Positions 47,174-58,671 of a stretch of DNA of 64,000 nt are shown here, piece by piece. A program made the translations under genes and the position numbers. Positions within the stretch are counted from its first letter, which is position 1; each line of letters begins with the position of its first letter. The notes beneath the pieces were generated by a model. The model did not search any database. It saw only the letters and a list, made by a program, of their open reading frames with translations, and was not told the origin of the DNA. The stretch comes from Gilliamella sp. ESL0441 (GTDB lineage: Bacteria; Pseudomonadota; Gammaproteobacteria; Enterobacterales; Orbaceae). Location of the stretch: contig NZ_CP048264.1 of the NCBI RefSeq assembly GCF_019469185.1, positions 2,356,001-2,420,000 on the forward strand, in the 5' to 3' direction.

Positions 47174-47873
47174 GTTAGTTATAACTCTTCTATAATTACT
47201 TCCCAATAATAATCTAAACTTTCATAATTATTATTTAATCTATTCATTTTTTTCAAAATCATTAAAATAACTTGCTCTATCATTATCATCATTTTTCTAT
47301 TTATTTAGAAATAATTCTTCATAATGAATAGTAATAGAAACTGAACAATTCAATATTTAATATCATGTTTTTATCATTTGAAGGAAAATATAAACAAACT
47401 TACTTAGTTGTAATATTATATTATCTTTCAAATTTCACTATTACCAGAAATTAATTAATTATTATTCAAATGATTAGTTGTCTTTGTGAATTTAATTTAA
47501 AATTTAGTAAACCTATATTAAATAGTATTTCTGGCGCTTCACTATTTAATTTATTTTTTAAATCACTGTTATGTTTTTTTTAATAAAATTACCTTTATAA
47601 AATAATTTAATTTGCTAAAGTTGATGTTTGATTCTTCTTTATCAGAAATTAGGAGGATAAATTCGTTTTCCTAATCTATTTGAAAAATAAGTGATTCTTT
47701 ATCCTTTTCAGTTTTTTTCGTGTCTTTTTTAAATCTGGATAATCATAACTATGAGTAAAAGTCGTTTACATTAATCTTAAATAATCTACACTATTCTTAA
47801 TGATAAAGAGATGGTTTTTTTCGTTATATTAAAAGATAATCAATTATAACGGATTCTTAAGGAATAAAATAGT
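47174..47873. other. Long AT-rich gap between rluC and dsbB
   Basis: 700 bp with no coding frame I can support. It contains an AGGAGG with no start codon after it, inside the hairpin ATTAGGA/TCCTAAT (47648-47675), and several short A/T inverted repeats. It may hold a small RNA or a decayed gene; nothing is firm. Confidence 0.5.
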
Positions 47874-48404
47874 ATGTTATCACTGCTTAATCAATATTCA
47901 CGTGGAAGATTTGCTTGGTTTTTACTGTTTCTTTCAACCGTTATTTTTGAATTAACAGCACTTCATTTCCAATATAATTTAGGTCTTGCACCCTGCACTT
48001 TATGTATTTACCAACGTTGTGCGATTTTTGGCATAATGTTAGGAAGTATTATTGGATTTCTGGCTCCACGCAAAACCTCTTTTCGCTTAGTTGGCATTTT
48101 CGTTTGGCTTATTAGCGCACTTCAAGGGTTCCAGTTAGCTAAATTCCATGCGCACCTACAATTCGAACCTAGTTTTGGAGATACTTGTTCAATTAAAGCT
48201 GAATTTCCATCATGGTTACCTTTAGATACTTGGTTACCAGAGGTATTTAATGCTTATGGTTCTTGTTCAGAAAAAATTTGGTCTTTTTTAACGATTGAAA
48301 TGTCACAATGGATGATCATTATTTTTGCGTGTTATCTTATTGTTGGGCTTATAATATTGTTTATACAGCTATTTACACCTAAAGAATCAACATGGCATAA
48401 GTAA
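47874..48404 (+). CDS. dsbB: Disulfide bond formation protein B
   Basis: 176 aa inner-membrane protein with four helices. First periplasmic Cys pair in APCTLCIYQR, second pair in DTCSIKAEFP and AYGSCSEK. Reoxidises DsbA and passes electrons to quinones. AAGGAA lies upstream. No dsbA is in the window. Monocistronic as far as can be seen, with a 77-bp gap to rluA. Confidence 0.95.
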   Translation: MLSLLNQYSRGRFAWFLLFLSTVIFELTALHFQYNLGLAPCTLCIYQRCAIFGIMLGSIIGFLAPRKTSFRLVGIFVWLISALQGFQLAKFHAHLQFEPSFGDTCSIKAEFPSWLPLDTWLPEVFNAYGSCSEKIWSFLTIEMSQWMIIIFACYLIVGLIILFIQLFTPKESTWHK

Positions 48405-48481
48405 GCTATTTATAGAACTGGCACTTTTTGTTGAGTTTGTTAGAATATGTGGCAATTTTAGTTATTAATTGTCATATTTAA

Positions 48482-49138
48482 ATGCTTTTGGAATATCATC
48501 CCCCTACTGATCCTTGGCTGTCAATTTTATATCAAGATGATCATATCGTTGTTGTCAACAAACAACCGGGAATCTTATCGGTTTCTGGCAATAAACCACA
48601 ATTTATTGATAGTATCATTCATCGTTTGCAGCAAAAATTTAGTTATGTTGAATCGGTACATCGTTTAGATATGGCAACCAGTGGAATTATGGTTGCTGCA
48701 TTATCTAAACTTGCCGATCGAGAAATTAAAAAACAATTTCGAGAACGTATTCCTAAAAAAACCTATATAGCAGTTGTATATGGGCATGTTGAGCAAGACA
48801 ACGGATCCGTTGAATTACCACTGATTTGTGATTGGCCTAATCGACCTAGACAAATGGTAGATATGGAAAATGGCAAACATGCATTAACAGAGTATCAAGT
48901 TATTACAAGAAACCCCGATAATACAACTCGCATTAAATTATTCCCATTTACGGGGCGTTCTCACCAACTGCGTGTGCATATGCAAGCTATTGGTCATCCA
49001 ATTTTAGGGGATAAATTTTATGCTCATCCTGAAGCATTCTCGATGTCAAAAAGATTACTATTGCATGCACAATTATTAACAATTAATCATCCTAAAACAG
49101 GTGAAAACATGACTTTTACTTGTGATCCTGAATTTTAA
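48482..49138 (+). CDS. rluA: Dual-specificity pseudouridine synthase (23S rRNA 746 / tRNA 32)
   Basis: 218 aa, without an S4 domain, collinear with E. coli RluA (PWLSILYQDDHIVVVNKQPG, catalytic Asp in VHRLDMATSGI, ICDWPNRPRQ, FTGRSHQLRVHM). No good Shine-Dalgarno is seen before the ATG. Followed after 76 bp by rdgB. Confidence 0.94.
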   Translation: MLLEYHPPTDPWLSILYQDDHIVVVNKQPGILSVSGNKPQFIDSIIHRLQQKFSYVESVHRLDMATSGIMVAALSKLADREIKKQFRERIPKKTYIAVVYGHVEQDNGSVELPLICDWPNRPRQMVDMENGKHALTEYQVITRNPDNTTRIKLFPFTGRSHQLRVHMQAIGHPILGDKFYAHPEAFSMSKRLLLHAQLLTINHPKTGENMTFTCDPEF

Positions 49139-49214
49139 TAAATGAATTCAACAACACTAAATTAATTTTAATAAATCAGATTGAATATTAAGCCAATAGG
49201 TTAAGGAACCTTTT

Positions 49215-49811
49215 ATGCAAAAAATAGTTTTAGCAACCAATAATCAAGGCAAAGTCAATGAACTACAAAATTTGCTGGCTGATGCGGGTTTTGATATCGT
49301 TGCACAAAGTCAGTTTAATCTTCCTGATGCCGATGAAACAGGTTTAACATTTGTCGAAAATGCCATAATAAAAGCAAGATATGCCGCAAAATTAACGGGA
49401 TTACCCGCCATAGCCGACGATTCAGGGTTAGTTGTGGAGGCACTCAATGGTCAACCGGGTATCTATTCTGCACGCTATGCAGGTGAGCACGGAAATGATG
49501 AAAGTAATAATCAGAAATTACTTCAAGCATTACAACCCATTCCTCAAGAAAAGCGTTCTGCTTATTTTTATTGTGCTCTAGTTTTTATGCGTCATGAAAA
49601 CGATCCTACGCCCATTATCTGTTTAGGTAAATGGAATGGTTTAATCTTGAATGAACTAAAAGGTAAAGGTGGTTTTGGATATGATCCATTATTTTACATA
49701 CCAGAATTAAATTGCACCGCAGCAGAACTAACTAAAGAACAGAAAAGCAACATTTCACACCGAGGACAAGCTCTTAAACAATTGATTAAAGAAATAAACG
49801 CGAAATATTAA
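49215..49811 (+). CDS. rdgB: XTP/dITP diphosphatase (non-canonical NTP pyrophosphatase)
   Basis: 198 aa. Starts [14 protein letters not shown]; also [24 protein letters not shown] and [12 protein letters not shown] and [10 protein letters not shown], all HAM1/RdgB signatures. Hydrolyses dITP, XTP and ITP to keep them out of DNA. AAGGAA precedes the ATG. Confidence 0.96.
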   Translation: MQKIVLATNNQGKVNELQNLLADAGFDIVAQSQFNLPDADETGLTFVENAIIKARYAAKLTGLPAIADDSGLVVEALNGQPGIYSARYAGEHGNDESNNQKLLQALQPIPQEKRSAYFYCALVFMRHENDPTPIICLGKWNGLILNELKGKGGFGYDPLFYIPELNCTAAELTKEQKSNISHRGQALKQLIKEINAKY

Positions 49812-49908
49812 AAAATATTTAGTTTATTGCGTTATTGTTTGTATTCTAAATTGCAAGTTTACGAAAACGTTATATACTTAATGCATCAATTATATTGGAG
49901 TTGATATT

Positions 49909-50757
49909 GTGATCCTACTAATAGTAAGTGGCCGCTCAGGTTCAGGAAAATCGATTGCATTACGAGCATTAGAAGACATGGGCTTTTATTGTGTCGATAA
50001 TATTCCCGTTGCTTTATTACCACAATTAGCTGATTCACTTAAAAATAATAAAACCCCTGTTGCTGTTAGTATCGACATCCGAAATTTACCTATCAATTTC
50101 GATTTCGATAAAGATATATTTCAACGTTTACCGCATTCTGTTTCTCCAGAAATTCTTTTTTTTGATTGCAGCCGTAATACACTTATACGACGTTATAGTG
50201 AAACAAGACGCATTCACCCCTTAGCTAATCAACAGTTTTCGCTTGAAGAAGCCATCGATCTGGAAGAAAAGTATTTAGAACCGTTAAAATCCCATGCAAG
50301 TTTATTGATTAACACTGATAATCTTTCTGTGCATGAATTAACAGATATATTGAGATCACGTATTTTAGGTAAAAAAGAACGTGAATTAACCATGATTTTT
50401 GAATCATTTGGTTTTAAATATGGTTTACCGGTGGATGCAGATTTTGTCTTTGATGTTCGTTTTTTACCTAATCCTCATTGGGATGTAACTTTAAGACCGC
50501 TAACTGGATTAGATGAGCCAGTAAAAAACTATCTTTTAAAACATGATGAAGTGAGCAATTTTACGTATAAAACTGCGGAATATTTAGAAAATTGGTTACC
50601 ATTGTTAGAAAAAAATAATCGCAGTTATTTAACTATTGCCATTGGTTGTACTGGAGGTCAACACCGTTCTGTATTTATTGCAGAGCAATTAGCTGAGTTT
50701 TTTCGAGCTAAAAATAAACAAGTTCAAACTCGTCATCGCACTTTAGAAAAAAGATAA
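49909..50757 (+). CDS. rapZ: RNase adapter protein / nucleotide-binding protein RapZ
   Basis: 282 aa with a GTG start (GGAG 8 bases upstream). Walker [12 protein letters not shown] near the N-terminus and C-terminal [18 protein letters not shown]. In E. coli it delivers sRNA GlmZ to RNase E and so controls GlmS (amino-sugar supply). It usually sits in the rpoN-ptsN-npr cluster, which is absent here. Its stop codon directly abuts that of the convergent yibQ-like gene. Confidence 0.95.
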   Translation: MILLIVSGRSGSGKSIALRALEDMGFYCVDNIPVALLPQLADSLKNNKTPVAVSIDIRNLPINFDFDKDIFQRLPHSVSPEILFFDCSRNTLIRRYSETRRIHPLANQQFSLEEAIDLEEKYLEPLKSHASLLINTDNLSVHELTDILRSRILGKKERELTMIFESFGFKYGLPVDADFVFDVRFLPNPHWDVTLRPLTGLDEPVKNYLLKHDEVSNFTYKTAEYLENWLPLLEKNNRSYLTIAIGCTGGQHRSVFIAEQLAEFFRAKNKQVQTRHRTLEKR

Positions 50758-51579
50758 TTATTCTTGCAAGATATAAAAATAGTATATCTCATAAAATAAT
50801 CGTTGATATTTTTCCAGAAGCTCTTTAAACGTTATTTTAGATCCTTCATGTAAAACTGTAGCGTTGACTAAATGACTAAGTTTCATAAGCTGTATATCAT
50901 CAGGTAAATTCAGCAATTTTTTTCTTAATACATTAACTGTTTGAGGGTAAGGATGGCCTATTGCAATTGCAAATCCATTCTTTCGTGCAAGATAAATGGC
51001 TTGATCAAGTTGATGAGTAATTGCTTGTTCGTTTTGTTCATCATCTAAAAAAACATCACGCTCAACGACAGGAATGTTATACTTACTTGCTGCTCGTTTT
51101 ACTTGTGTTTTGCTGATAGTCTTACTATCCAAGAAAAATAACGAATAATGGCTTAACACGTCCATAACCTGCTCCATACCCTTTAAATCTGATGTCATCA
51201 AACTACCCATATGATTATTGACACCTATCGCATAAGGAACGTTTTTAACAGCATCATCAATTATTCGGCTGATTTGATCCTGATTCATACTTGGATATAA
51301 GGTATCTTTTTCTAATGGCTGTTTACCCAAGGGAGCCATTGGTAAATGAATAATTACATCATTACCATTTTGTTTAGCCAACGTAGCAATTCGTTTAGCA
51401 TTCGGTGAATGCGGTAAAACCGCAACCGTTATATTGGGTGAAAAGGAAATAATCTGTTCTTCATTATGTTGACGATATCCAAAATCATCAATAACAATTA
51501 CAAGATTTGATGCCAAAACCAATGGGCTATTAAGAACAAATAAACTGAAAATTATTAAAATAATAATACGACTAATCAT
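50758..51579 (-). CDS. Divergent polysaccharide deacetylase (YibQ-like)
   Basis: 273 aa from the ATG at 51579, which overlaps the envC stop (ATGA); an ATG three codons upstream (51588) is equally in frame. Signal peptide ends near LVLASN. The DUF610/YibQ fold is suggested by VIVIDDFGYR, VAVLPHSPNA, VIIHLPMAP and FAIAIGHPYPQT. Periplasmic, thought to work with the EnvC system; no enzymatic activity is established. Second gene of envC-yibQ, an order kept in enterobacteria. Confidence 0.88.
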   Translation of the reverse strand: MISRIIILIIFSLFVLNSPLVLASNLVIVIDDFGYRQHNEEQIISFSPNITVAVLPHSPNAKRIATLAKQNGNDVIIHLPMAPLGKQPLEKDTLYPSMNQDQISRIIDDAVKNVPYAIGVNNHMGSLMTSDLKGMEQVMDVLSHYSLFFLDSKTISKTQVKRAASKYNIPVVERDVFLDDEQNEQAITHQLDQAIYLARKNGFAIAIGHPYPQTVNVLRKKLLNLPDDIQLMKLSHLVNATVLHEGSKITFKELLEKYQRLFYEIYYFYILQE

Positions 51580-52784
51580 TTCAACCATCCACTTGGGTCA
51601 AGGGCTTTACCATCCCGACGAATTTCAAAATAGAGCCCTGAAGTATTTTGTCCTCCACTTGAACCAACAATAGCAATGGGTTGCCCTGTTTGAATTTTAT
51701 CTCCAACCTCGACTAAAACACGTTGATTATATCCATATAAACTCATGTCACCCTTACCATGTTCAAGTGCTACCACAAAACCATATCCTTGTAACCAACT
51801 CGCTAGCAATACCCTTCCATCTGTAATTGCTTTTACTTTGACGCCTTCTTTTGCATCTATGACTAAACCTTTCCAATATAACTCGCCTTGTAATGATTCA
51901 CCAAATCGATGTTTAACATTACCATTCACAGGCCAATTGAATTGATGCTGTGGTTTGCCTATACCACTGACTCTTGCCATCAATGCTCGCTCATCAGAAT
52001 TTAGCGTGTAATTAGCATTTTTCTGTTTTTCTTGAATATCCTTTGCTTGCCTTGCTTCCTCTTCAGCAATACGTTGGCTTTCTCTTTCTGCTTGAGCAAT
52101 TTTCGCTTGTAACTTTGTTTCATTTTCGCGTAATTGTGCCAATTTTTGTTGATTTTGTTGCATTGACGATTCAAGCGAACTAATTGTTTTTTTACGATTT
52201 TGGTGATTTTTCTCAAGACCTACTTGTTCTTGTTTTTGTCTATCTTGTAATGCTTTTTTGGAAGATTTCTTTTTCAAAAGTGAAACTTTTTTTTCGGCAA
52301 GCTGTGATTGGGTATTTTTTAAATCATTGATTAATTCTTCTCTTGCTCGATTAATGTATCCGTAATAATTTATGATACGTTCATTACGTTCACTTTTTTG
52401 ACCCAAGAAAACGAGTTCTAAACTGGATGTTTTACCTATTTTGAATACATTCACTAACTGTTTTGCTAACACATCACGTTGCTGTTGTTGTTTAAGATTA
52501 AGTTCCTCAATCTGTTTAATCAATTCGGTAATTTCTTGACTCAATTTTTTTAAAGTTAAGTCGTTTTTTTCTATTGAAACCAGTAAGTTGGCAATTTCAG
52601 TTTCCTGATCTTTAAGTGCTTTGACTAACTCAATACGTTGTCTATTTTGTTGTGCTATACGATTTTCCTGTTCTTCAATAGAACGACGCACAGATTCAAG
52701 CCGCTGATTATCATCGGCATATGAAAACTTAACATTTATTAACGCAATAAAAATAATAACTATGATTTTTTGATAAATAGACAT
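51576..52784 (-). CDS. envC: Murein hydrolase activator EnvC
   Basis: 402 aa. Signal peptide ends FSYADD; a long coiled coil covers about 25-260 (Gln/Glu/Lys-rich); the C-terminal LytM/M23 domain (about 280-402) lacks a full set of zinc ligands (FGESLQGELYWKGLVID, SLYGYNQRVLVEVGD), so it is a catalytically dead activator, as in E. coli. It activates AmiA/AmiB at the septum under FtsEX control. Start TTTATTTTTG upstream has no good Shine-Dalgarno. Confidence 0.94.
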   Translation of the reverse strand: MSIYQKIIVIIFIALINVKFSYADDNQRLESVRRSIEEQENRIAQQNRQRIELVKALKDQETEIANLLVSIEKNDLTLKKLSQEITELIKQIEELNLKQQQQRDVLAKQLVNVFKIGKTSSLELVFLGQKSERNERIINYYGYINRAREELINDLKNTQSQLAEKKVSLLKKKSSKKALQDRQKQEQVGLEKNHQNRKKTISSLESSMQQNQQKLAQLRENETKLQAKIAQAERESQRIAEEEARQAKDIQEKQKNANYTLNSDERALMARVSGIGKPQHQFNWPVNGNVKHRFGESLQGELYWKGLVIDAKEGVKVKAITDGRVLLASWLQGYGFVVALEHGKGDMSLYGYNQRVLVEVGDKIQTGQPIAIVGSSGGQNTSGLYFEIRRDGKALDPSGWLK

Positions 52785-52996
52785 GGCGTTTTATTTTTGA
52801 TTTATTACCAAGCAATAATGATAGTGTCACTATACCTACAAATGGGTAAAGATGCAAAATGTAAACTATATTAAGATAGTTAAATAACATAATTGGAAGA
52901 TGAAATAATTAGGCTTTCACAAGTATCAATAAAAAGTATAAAATACAGCACTGTTTTAAAAATCGAAAAAATCAATTCAACCATAAAGACAACATC

Positions 52997-53932
52997 ATGC
53001 AAAAGTTTAATGTCAAAACCTTTCAAGGTTTAATACTTACGTTACAAGATTACTGGGCTAATCAAGGTTGTACGGTGATTCAACCCTTAGATATGGAAGT
53101 GGGTGCTGGTACATCACATCCAATGACCTGTTTACGTGCGCTTGGACCTGAGCCAATTAATGCTGCTTATGTACAGCCTTCTCGTCGCCCTACTGATGGT
53201 CGTTATGGTGAAAATCCAAATAGGCTACAACATTATTATCAATTCCAAGTTATTTTAAAACCTTCACCCGATAATATCCAAGAACTTTATTTAGGTTCAT
53301 TAAAAGAGCTTGGTCTGGATCCAACAATCAATGATATTCGCTTTGTTGAAGACAATTGGGAAAACCCAACCTTAGGTGCCTGGGGGCTTGGCTGGGAAGT
53401 GTGGTTAAATGGCATGGAAGTAACCCAATTTACTTATTTTCAACAAGTCGGTGGACTTGAATGTAAGCCAGTAACAGGTGAAATAACGTATGGTTTGGAA
53501 CGACTAGCCATGTATATTCAGGGCGTCGATAGTGTTTACGATTTGATTTGGAGTGATGGAGTATTCGGTAAAACGACCTATGGCGATGTTTTTCATCAAA
53601 ACGAAGTTGAACAATCAACTTATAATTTTGAATATGCGAATACTGACTTCTTATTTTACTGTTTTGAACAACATGAAAAGGAAGCAAAATTTTTGCTTGA
53701 GTTAGATAAGCCGCTTCCTTTACCAGCTTATGAACGTATTTTAAAAGCTGCTCACTGTTTCAATTTACTTGATGCTCGTAAAGCCATTTCGGTTACTGAG
53801 CGACAACGCTATATATTACGTATCCGAACATTAACTAAAATGGTCGCCGAAGCTTATTATGCATCACGTGAAGCGCTCGGTTTCCCTATGTGCCAAAATT
53901 CACCTTCAAACGAAAGTGCATCATCTAAGTAG
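52997..53932 (+). CDS. glyQ: Glycyl-tRNA synthetase alpha subunit
   Basis: 311 aa. Opens with [19 protein letters not shown] and contains [41 protein letters not shown] and [24 protein letters not shown], the class II catalytic core of the alpha2beta2 bacterial GlyRS. Followed by glyS after 11 bp. Confidence 0.98.
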   Translation: MQKFNVKTFQGLILTLQDYWANQGCTVIQPLDMEVGAGTSHPMTCLRALGPEPINAAYVQPSRRPTDGRYGENPNRLQHYYQFQVILKPSPDNIQELYLGSLKELGLDPTINDIRFVEDNWENPTLGAWGLGWEVWLNGMEVTQFTYFQQVGGLECKPVTGEITYGLERLAMYIQGVDSVYDLIWSDGVFGKTTYGDVFHQNEVEQSTYNFEYANTDFLFYCFEQHEKEAKFLLELDKPLPLPAYERILKAAHCFNLLDARKAISVTERQRYILRIRTLTKMVAEAYYASREALGFPMCQNSPSNESASSK

Positions 53933-53943
53933 GAATATATATT

Positions 53944-56013
53944 ATGCAAAAAACATTTTTAGTGGAAATTGGTACAGAAGAGTTACCACCAAAATCGCTC
54001 CGCACTTTGGCTGAAAGTTTTGCGGCTAATTTTATCGAACAACTGGATAATGCAAATTTAGAACACGGTGAAGTCCTTTGGTATGCATCACCAAGACGAT
54101 TAGCGTTAAAAGTATTAAATCTGAATGATACTCAACCTGATAGTCAAATCGTTAAACGAGGCCCGGCAGTAAGTGCAGCATTCGATCAAGCAGGAAATCC
54201 AACAAAAGCCGCAGAAGGTTGGGCTCGTGGTTGTGGTATTACGGTTGATCAAGCAGAACGAATACAAACAGATAAAGGGGAATGGCTTTCTTATACACAA
54301 AATCAAAAAGGACAGCCGGTTGTCAATTTGTTATGTGATATGGTGAAAAATGCTTTAAACAAATTACCAATACCAAAACCAATGCGCTGGGCAGCCCGTC
54401 AAGTTGAATTTATTCGCCCAAGCCATACTGTGACGATGTTATATGGTGATGAACTGGTACCTGGTACTATTTTAGACATTGATTCCGCACGGGTGATTCG
54501 TGGACACCGTTTTATGGGTGAACAAGAGTTTACTATCGATAATGCCGATCAATATCCTGAAATTTTAGAACAACGCGGTAAAGTTATTGCTGATTATGAT
54601 AAACGTAAATTAATCATCCAACAACAAGCAGAAGCTGCAGCGGCAAAACTCAATGGTAAAGCGGATTTAACAGACAGTTTATTAGAAGAAGTCTCTTCAT
54701 TGGTTGAGTGGCCAGTTGTTTTGACAGCAAAATTTGAAGAACGATTTTTAGATGTCCCTGCTGAATCACTTGTTTATACCATGAAAGGCGATCAAAAATA
54801 CTTCCCTGTTTATGATAAACAAGGAAAATTACTACCGAATTTTATTTTTGTTGCCAATATTGAGTCAAAAGATCCGCAAGTGGTCATTGCCGGTAATGAA
54901 AAAGTGGTTCGTCCACGTTTAGCCGATGCCGAATTTTTCTATAAAACAGATTTAAAACAGCGTTTAGAAGATCGCTTACCTCGCCTTGAAACAGTGTTAT
55001 TTCAACAACAGTTGGGTACAGTAAAAGATAAAGCATTACGTATAGAATCATTGGCAGGTTTCATTGCTGAGCAAATTGGTGCAGATGTAGCACAAGCGAA
55101 ACGCGCAGGCAAATTGACTAAATGTGATTTAGTCACGAACACTGTTTTCGAGTTTCCTGAAACGCAAGGGATTATGGGACGTTATTTAGCGCTTAAAGAT
55201 GGTGAAAGTGTTGAAGTTGCCACCGCCATAGAAGAACAATATAAACCTCGTTTTTCAGGTGATGAGTTACCAAGTACGCCTGTTTCAAGCGCTGTATCAA
55301 TCGCTGAAAAAATGGATACTTTAGCCGGTATTTTTGGTATTGGACAACACCCTAAAGGCGACAAAGACCCCTTTGCGCTGCGACGTGCGGCTATTGGTGT
55401 TTTAAGAATCATTGTGGAAAAAAACTTACCGTTAGATCTTATTACATTATCTGAATTTGCCACTTCACTATATGGTGATAAATTAAACAATCAAAATGTT
55501 GTAACCGATATTGTTAGTTTTATGCAAGGTCGTTTTCGTGCTTGGTATCAAGAACTTGGTTTCACCATTGATACTATTCAAGCCGTATTGGCTATTAATC
55601 CTACTAAACCAGCCGATTTTGATGCGCGTGTAAAAGCCGTAACACATTTTAGAACACTACCAGAAGCATCATCATTAGCAGAAGCAAATAAACGGGTATC
55701 AAATATACTGTCTAAAGCGAACGTAGAAATTCCTGATACGATCAATGCTTCACTGCTTGAAGCTGGTGCAGAAGGAGAATTAGCAAAACAGATTGCAATC
55801 TTGTCAGATAAGTTAGCTCCATATTTCAACGAAGGTCGTTATCAAGATATTTTAGTTGAACTTGCAGCACTTAAAACACCAATTGATGCTTTTTTCGAAG
55901 TTGTGATGGTCATGGTTGAAGATGAAAAAGTAAAACTCAATCGTCTTGCTTTATTGAAAATTCTACAACAGTTGTTTTTACGTGTTGCTGATATTTCAAT
56001 TTTACAATCATAA
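53944..56013 (+). CDS. glyS: Glycyl-tRNA synthetase beta subunit
   Basis: 689 aa, full length. Starts [20 protein letters not shown]; central [21 protein letters not shown] and [24 protein letters not shown]-terminal anticodon-binding part ends in [11 protein letters not shown]. tRNA-binding subunit of GlyRS; co-transcribed with glyQ. Confidence 0.98.
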   Translation: MQKTFLVEIGTEELPPKSLRTLAESFAANFIEQLDNANLEHGEVLWYASPRRLALKVLNLNDTQPDSQIVKRGPAVSAAFDQAGNPTKAAEGWARGCGITVDQAERIQTDKGEWLSYTQNQKGQPVVNLLCDMVKNALNKLPIPKPMRWAARQVEFIRPSHTVTMLYGDELVPGTILDIDSARVIRGHRFMGEQEFTIDNADQYPEILEQRGKVIADYDKRKLIIQQQAEAAAAKLNGKADLTDSLLEEVSSLVEWPVVLTAKFEERFLDVPAESLVYTMKGDQKYFPVYDKQGKLLPNFIFVANIESKDPQVVIAGNEKVVRPRLADAEFFYKTDLKQRLEDRLPRLETVLFQQQLGTVKDKALRIESLAGFIAEQIGADVAQAKRAGKLTKCDLVTNTVFEFPETQGIMGRYLALKDGESVEVATAIEEQYKPRFSGDELPSTPVSSAVSIAEKMDTLAGIFGIGQHPKGDKDPFALRRAAIGVLRIIVEKNLPLDLITLSEFATSLYGDKLNNQNVVTDIVSFMQGRFRAWYQELGFTIDTIQAVLAINPTKPADFDARVKAVTHFRTLPEASSLAEANKRVSNILSKANVEIPDTINASLLEAGAEGELAKQIAILSDKLAPYFNEGRYQDILVELAALKTPIDAFFEVVMVMVEDEKVKLNRLALLKILQQLFLRVADISILQS

Positions 56014-56074
56014 AAGGATTTAACACTTTATATCAATTATGTTAATAAAATAAACCAACTATAAGGTATTTTTC

Positions 56075-56917
56075 ATGGAATTAAAAACAAATTTAAGTTT
56101 CTTTTCTTTGTTAGAAGACACTACTACATTTATGCGAAATCGTTTAAAACAATTTCTAATTTTTTCAGTAGTATATACGCTATTTGCTATTTTAATGAGT
56201 TATTTTGTTACAAGCACATTATTTAATTTTGATGCTATATCTTTTCAGCCTAACCAAGTCAATGGTTCATTCTTCGTTGTTATTTTTTTAATGGTTAGCA
56301 TTCAGATGGCAGCATTTTGTGCTGGCATTTCTAATTTTAATCTTGGACAAAAATTTGATTCAAAATTTTTTATTGAGAAATTTTTTTCTAACTTTATAAA
56401 AATTCTTCTGACATTTTTAGCTATGATTGTAATAACGATAATGGCTTCTATTATTATATCAATATTATCTCTTGTATTAAACCTGATATTAAATAAACAA
56501 TTAACTTTATTTTTAATGGCTCTTATATTTATAGTTTTATTTATCTTTTTGAGTATATTTATAATTTACTTTTGTACTACTCTTATCGATCCCAATCAAC
56601 AAAAAAGTTGGTTTGAACAAATGAGTATAAGCTTTAAGTTAGTATTTAAAAATAAACTTATTACCATAATTGCTTTAATATCATATTTTGTTATTTTAGC
56701 TTTATCTTTATACCTATATAAAATCGCCACTACATCAATATTTTCATTCATAGTTATGACAGTATTAGGTATCATTTTCAGCATCTATTCTTGCTTCTTA
56801 CAAATATTTTTGGTTAGCTTTTTCTATCGTATTTATTTTTTATCAGTTAATCAAAATGAGCAATTCACACCCCAACAAAATGACAATCAAAATGGTAATA
56901 ACGGTTTAATTGTTTAA
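56075..56917 (+). CDS. YciC-like (UPF0259) inner-membrane protein
   Basis: 280 aa with six hydrophobic segments (about 27-48, 66-86, 108-135, 142-165, 195-216, 222-250). The start SLLEDTTTFMRNRLKQFLIF and end FFYRIYFLS resemble E. coli YciC; the middle is low-complexity Ile/Phe/Leu. Function unknown. Very AT-rich, more so than its neighbours. Ribosome site AAGG lies 8 bases before ATG. Confidence 0.65.
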   Translation: MELKTNLSFFSLLEDTTTFMRNRLKQFLIFSVVYTLFAILMSYFVTSTLFNFDAISFQPNQVNGSFFVVIFLMVSIQMAAFCAGISNFNLGQKFDSKFFIEKFFSNFIKILLTFLAMIVITIMASIIISILSLVLNLILNKQLTLFLMALIFIVLFIFLSIFIIYFCTTLIDPNQQKSWFEQMSISFKLVFKNKLITIIALISYFVILALSLYLYKIATTSIFSFIVMTVLGIIFSIYSCFLQIFLVSFFYRIYFLSVNQNEQFTPQQNDNQNGNNGLIV

Positions 56918-56927
56918 TATTACTTTT

Positions 56928-56950
56928 CCCTACCAACTTAGTTGGTAGGG
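56928..56950 (+). terminator. Hairpin after the YciC-like gene
   Basis: Perfect 10-bp stem CCCTACCAAC/GTTGGTAGGG with loop TTA, 11 bp past the stop codon. Only a short T stretch follows. Confidence 0.7.
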
Positions 56951-56984
56951 ATAGTTTCTAAGGTTAACCATTTGGATAATAATA

Positions 56985-57470
56985 ATGACGCCAGCTATCA
57001 GTTTGCTAAAAAAGTTAAAAATCAAATTTAATGTTCATCATTATGAACATGCTCCTAATGAGACTCAATATGGACTAGAAGCTATTAATAAACTTGATCC
57101 TAACTTACATGTGGTAGCAGAGCAGGTATTTAAAACATTAGTTGTTTGTTTGAATGGAAATGATAAATTTTTGGCAGTTTGTGTTGTACCTGTTAAATAT
57201 CATTTGGATCTGAAAAAAGCAGCAAAGGCATTAAATTGTAAGAAAGTGGATTTAGCCAATCCCAATTTAGCACAAAAAATAACAGGCTATCTAGTCGGTG
57301 GAATTAGTCCTTTTGGACAAAAAAAACTATTACCGACACTTGTTGATTTAACAGCAAATCAATTCAATACAGTATTTGTATCGGGTGGAAAACGCGGTTT
57401 AGAAATTGAAATTACTCCCCAAAATTTGCTCAATGTATTAAATGCTAAGTTAGTCGACCTTATAGTTTGA
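56985..57470 (+). CDS. ybaK: Cys-tRNA(Pro)/Cys-tRNA(Cys) deacylase
   Basis: 161 aa, YbaK/EbsC family. Motifs [53 protein letters not shown], and [13 protein letters not shown]. Hydrolyses Cys wrongly attached to tRNA-Pro by ProRS, acting in trans in the cytoplasm. Single gene. Confidence 0.95.
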   Translation: MTPAISLLKKLKIKFNVHHYEHAPNETQYGLEAINKLDPNLHVVAEQVFKTLVVCLNGNDKFLAVCVVPVKYHLDLKKAAKALNCKKVDLANPNLAQKITGYLVGGISPFGQKKLLPTLVDLTANQFNTVFVSGGKRGLEIEITPQNLLNVLNAKLVDLIV

Positions 57471-57554
57471 TCAGTTTAACATTCAACTAAATTGAAAATT
57501 AAAGGAAATACTAGGTTTACAGGCGGATTAAATCTTGTGTTGCATATCCAACAA

Positions 57555-57584
57555 TTAAGGTCATAAAAAATTTTATGACCTTAA
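57555..57584. terminator. Near-perfect palindrome between ybaK and hupA
   Basis: TTAAGGTCATAAAA pairs with TTTTATGACCTTAA (14 bp) around two bases. It sits 45 bp past the hupA end and between convergent genes, so it likely terminates hupA and perhaps ybaK. Confidence 0.7.
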
Positions 57585-57628
57585 GACAAATTCCATCAAT
57601 GAAATTGATAGAAAGGAAAAGAAGAGAA

Positions 57629-57901
57629 TTATTTAATCGCTTCTTTTAAGCTTTTACCTGATACAAAAGCAGGTACTTTGCTTGCAGCAATTTTGATCTC
57701 TTTTCCTGTTTTAGGATTACGACCAGTGCGTGCTTTACGAGAATTAACTTTGAAAGTACCAAAACCCACTAATTGTACTGGTTCACCAGCTTTTAATGAT
57801 TCAGTGATAGCCGCTAATGTAGCTTCTAACGCAGTTTTAGCTGCAACTTTAGTAATATCTGCTTTACTAGCAATTGCGTCGACAAGTTCTGTTTTATTCA
57901 T
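57629..57901 (-). CDS. hupA: DNA-binding protein HU (alpha type)
   Basis: 90 aa. HU signature [20 protein letters not shown] with the DNA-bending arm; start [16 protein letters not shown]. Histone-like nucleoid protein. AAGGA lies 8 bases upstream. The context hemE-yjaG-hupA, as in enterobacteria, supports the alpha assignment. Confidence 0.96.
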   Translation of the reverse strand: MNKTELVDAIASKADITKVAAKTALEATLAAITESLKAGEPVQLVGFGTFKVNSRKARTGRNPKTGKEIKIAASKVPAFVSGKSLKEAIK

Positions 57902-58077
57902 GGAAATATCCTTACATATTTATTTTATTGTTAAAGTTAACATAATTAAGAAAAGCTACTTACTAACTTTTCTCCTGTAAACAGCATTTAGGTTACATTA
58001 TTGTTAAATGTAGTCTATATTGCTCTAATATTAAAGAAAAATTTATTAAAAAGTAAAAAAATCATGGCTTGAACGCT

Positions 58078-58671
58078 TTAATCGCTCAAAAAAACACCAA
58101 TATTACTAATTTTTGCCATCCGAATTTCAGTTTTAAGACCTTTGATCAAATCTACTGGTGAGTTACTTTCATCACGCAATAAACGAAAAATGTCCCATTG
58201 CAAATCAAATTCATCTTTCACAGTCGGTAAAAGCTCTTGTTCGTTTTCAGTAAGTAAAACATTGTTCTTAGTCATCTCAAATTCAGCAACGGTTGTCGCT
58301 GATATACTACTTACTTTAGCGGTGTGTTCAGCAATATCACCACTTAAATACGAGTGTAACAACTCGCTAAGTGCCTGACATGCATCAATAGCAGGATAGA
58401 CCATATAAGGGCTTTCATTAGTAAAAACCGGAATGATAGCTTCTAATTTTTCTAGCTGTAAATCGAAGTTTATTTTTACATCATAGACTAATAAGGATTC
58501 CCATATTAAATCAAGTATTTTTTTGTAATTTTTGCTATCTTCTTGATTTTCAACTTGTTTGCAGTAGTAAACAAAGTTAGGGTACATTCGTTCACACAAA
58601 CAAACCATAAATAATCGTTGTTGCCATTCAGGCAATTTTTCCATTCTTAATTGAATTGGGTTTTTAATCAT
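58078..58671 (-). CDS. yjaG: DUF416 protein YjaG
   Basis: 197 aa from [18 protein letters not shown]; this ATG overlaps the hemE stop by 8 bases, which indicates coupling. An in-frame start further upstream inside hemE is not favoured. All-helical cytoplasmic DUF416 protein of unknown function; [16 protein letters not shown] and the C-terminal [13 protein letters not shown] are typical. Sits between hemE and hupA as in E. coli, where nfi is also present; nfi is missing here. Confidence 0.9.
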   Translation of the reverse strand: MIKNPIQLRMEKLPEWQQRLFMVCLCERMYPNFVYYCKQVENQEDSKNYKKILDLIWESLLVYDVKINFDLQLEKLEAIIPVFTNESPYMVYPAIDACQALSELLHSYLSGDIAEHTAKVSSISATTVAEFEMTKNNVLLTENEQELLPTVKDEFDLQWDIFRLLRDESNSPVDLIKGLKTEIRMAKISNIGVFLSD

